6,047 nucleotides of DNA from DASWIV01 sp036397475 (GTDB lineage Bacteria > JAJVIF01 > JAPKYR01): the NCBI GenBank assembly GCA_036397475.1, contig DASWIV010000312.1, positions 1 to 6,047 on the forward strand. The letters are read 5' to 3'. Shown here piece after piece: positions 5,143-6,047 of the stretch (the stretch's first letter is position 1; every line of letters begins with the position of its first letter). The notes below the pieces were generated by a model, which was not told the origin of the DNA, did not search any database, and was given only the letters and a program-made list of their open reading frames with translations. The position numbers were made by a program, and so were the translations under genes.

Positions 5143-6047
5143 CAAGTTTTACCCCGGACCGCATTTACCGCGTCGTTCAATTCATTATAGCTGACATTGT
5201 GGACAATTACGGGTTTTCCGATCCCTTCAAGGAGCACGAAGATTATTTTACCGCCGACATTTTTTTTGTCATTAAGGAGAACATCCCAGGCATCATCGAG
5301 TTTTGGAATCAATGGAGATTTTTTCAACAGATTCAACACAGTATCGTTGATTGATTCAGATTCATCTTTATCCAATAAGCCGCGTGACCCAGATATTACA
5401 GTAGCGACTAGCATCCCGATTCCCACAGATGTCCCGTGGCTGGCTTTGTATTTTTTCATCCCTTCCATGGCATGGCCGAATGTGTGCCCGTAGTTTAGAA
5501 TCCGTCGCCTGTTTCCTTCCCTGAAATCTTCCTCGACAATCCTGGCTTTTGCGACCGCGGATCGATGAGCCACAAATGATAAGCTTAATATATCGCCTTT
5601 CAGGAGCGATCGCATATTGTCAGAAATATAAGCTGCGAGGTTGGGGTCTGCTACCAGTCCGGTTTTATACGCTTCGATCAAGCCATCGCGAATTAATTTT
5701 ACGGGAAGTGATTTTAGCGCGGTTAAATCGAGAATTACCTGATCCGGAATTGAAAATGTCCCCACGACATTTTTTGTTCCGCCAAGATTTACGGCGGTTT
5801 TTCCGCCGATGGCAGCATCGGCACATCCGACAAGCGATGTCGATACCGGAATGTAATTGATCCCGCGTTTATAGGTCGATGCGACAAATCCACCGAGATC
5901 GGTAATCACCCCGCCGCCGATCGCAACGAGTGTGTCGGAGCGGTCAAGTCGGGATTCAAGCAGTTTTGAGTATATTGTTTCCGCTTCCCGGAGAGATTTG
6001 GATTTTTCACCGGCGGGTACGGTAATTGTCAGAGCAGGATTGAGTGT
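5139..6047 (-). CDS. aroB: 3-dehydroquinate synthase, N-terminus outside the window
   Basis: This enzyme converts 3-deoxy-D-arabino-heptulosonate 7-phosphate to 3-dehydroquinate, the second shikimate-pathway step, with NAD and a divalent metal, in the cytosol. The frame runs off the window edge, leaving 302 residues; about 50-60 N-terminal residues are missing compared with the usual ~350-365. Fragment numbering: GEKSKSL (13-19), NAD-binding GGGVITDLGG (44-53), IGGKTAVN (80-87), metal ligand E125 and K128 in GLIEAYKTG, R181-N185-H188-H192 in RRILNYGHTFGH (second metal ligand H188), third ligand H204, and the DKK motif (260-262). The spacing of these residues matches known dehydroquinate synthases, which argues against another sugar-phosphate cyclase. 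Oddities are HGTSV, where the family has HGE-A-V, and CADAAIGGKT instead of the commoner Q-V-D-x-S-V-GGKT. The stop overlaps the aroC start by four bases. The operon promoter lies outside the window. Confidence 0.95.
   Translation of the reverse strand, partial: TLNPALTITVPAGEKSKSLREAETIYSKLLESRLDRSDTLVAIGGGVITDLGGFVASTYKRGINYIPVSTSLVGCADAAIGGKTAVNLGGTKNVVGTFSIPDQVILDLTALKSLPVKLIRDGLIEAYKTGLVADPNLAAYISDNMRSLLKGDILSLSFVAHRSAVAKARIVEEDFREGNRRRILNYGHTFGHAMEGMKKYKASHGTSVGIGMLVATVISGSRGLLDKDESESINDTVLNLLKKSPLIPKLDDAWDVLLNDKKNVGGKIIFVLLEGIGKPVIVHNVSYNELNDAVNAVRGKTW

Noticed and set aside
1..6047. CRISPR array, tRNA/rRNA gene, transposase or defence system
   Set aside because: No regularly spaced direct repeats, no tRNA-like cloverleaf and no matching protein motifs were seen on either strand.

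Overview
This is a bacterial window, moderate in GC and densely coded, with five protein genes in two convergent groups. Nothing in it is diagnostic of a phylum. A lipoprotein signal peptide, a secreted-looking protein with no recognisable family and divergent shikimate-pathway enzymes would fit a poorly sampled, probably environmental bacterium. That placement is inference.

Left part, + strand (1-2916). The window opens inside a large gene of unrecognised family (1-1710), probably coding for an exported beta-rich protein, which ends at a textbook intrinsic terminator (1736-1760). A 378-base gene-free stretch follows. It holds an 87-bp element that looks like a pair of inverted REP sequences (REPIN/BIME-like, 1796-1882) and a stem-loop (2041-2064) just upstream of a strong ribosome binding site. 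Next is a lipoprotein gene (2089-2916) whose mature part is a DNRLRE/CBM96-type beta-sandwich domain. Its terminator (2948-2978) lies inside the 3' end of the convergent gene.

Right part, - strand (6047 down to 2940). The order of transcription is aroB (3-dehydroquinate synthase, N-terminus cut by the window edge), aroC (chorismate synthase), then a monomeric sarcosine oxidase/SolA-family FAD enzyme. aroB and aroC overlap by four bases (GTGA) and are probably translationally coupled. They catalyse the second and the last step of chorismate synthesis, which supplies aromatic amino acids, folate and quinones. The FAD oxidase follows after 34 bases. It has no visible Shine-Dalgarno sequence but does have a perfect extended -10 motif (TGATATAAT), placed so that transcription would start at or next to its ATG. 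It may therefore be read both from the aro operon and from its own leaderless transcript.

I found no tRNA, rRNA, CRISPR array, recognisable transposase or defence system. The most unusual items are the REPIN-like element, the predicted leaderless promoter, and the terminator hairpin that doubles as the C-terminal coding sequence of the opposing gene.
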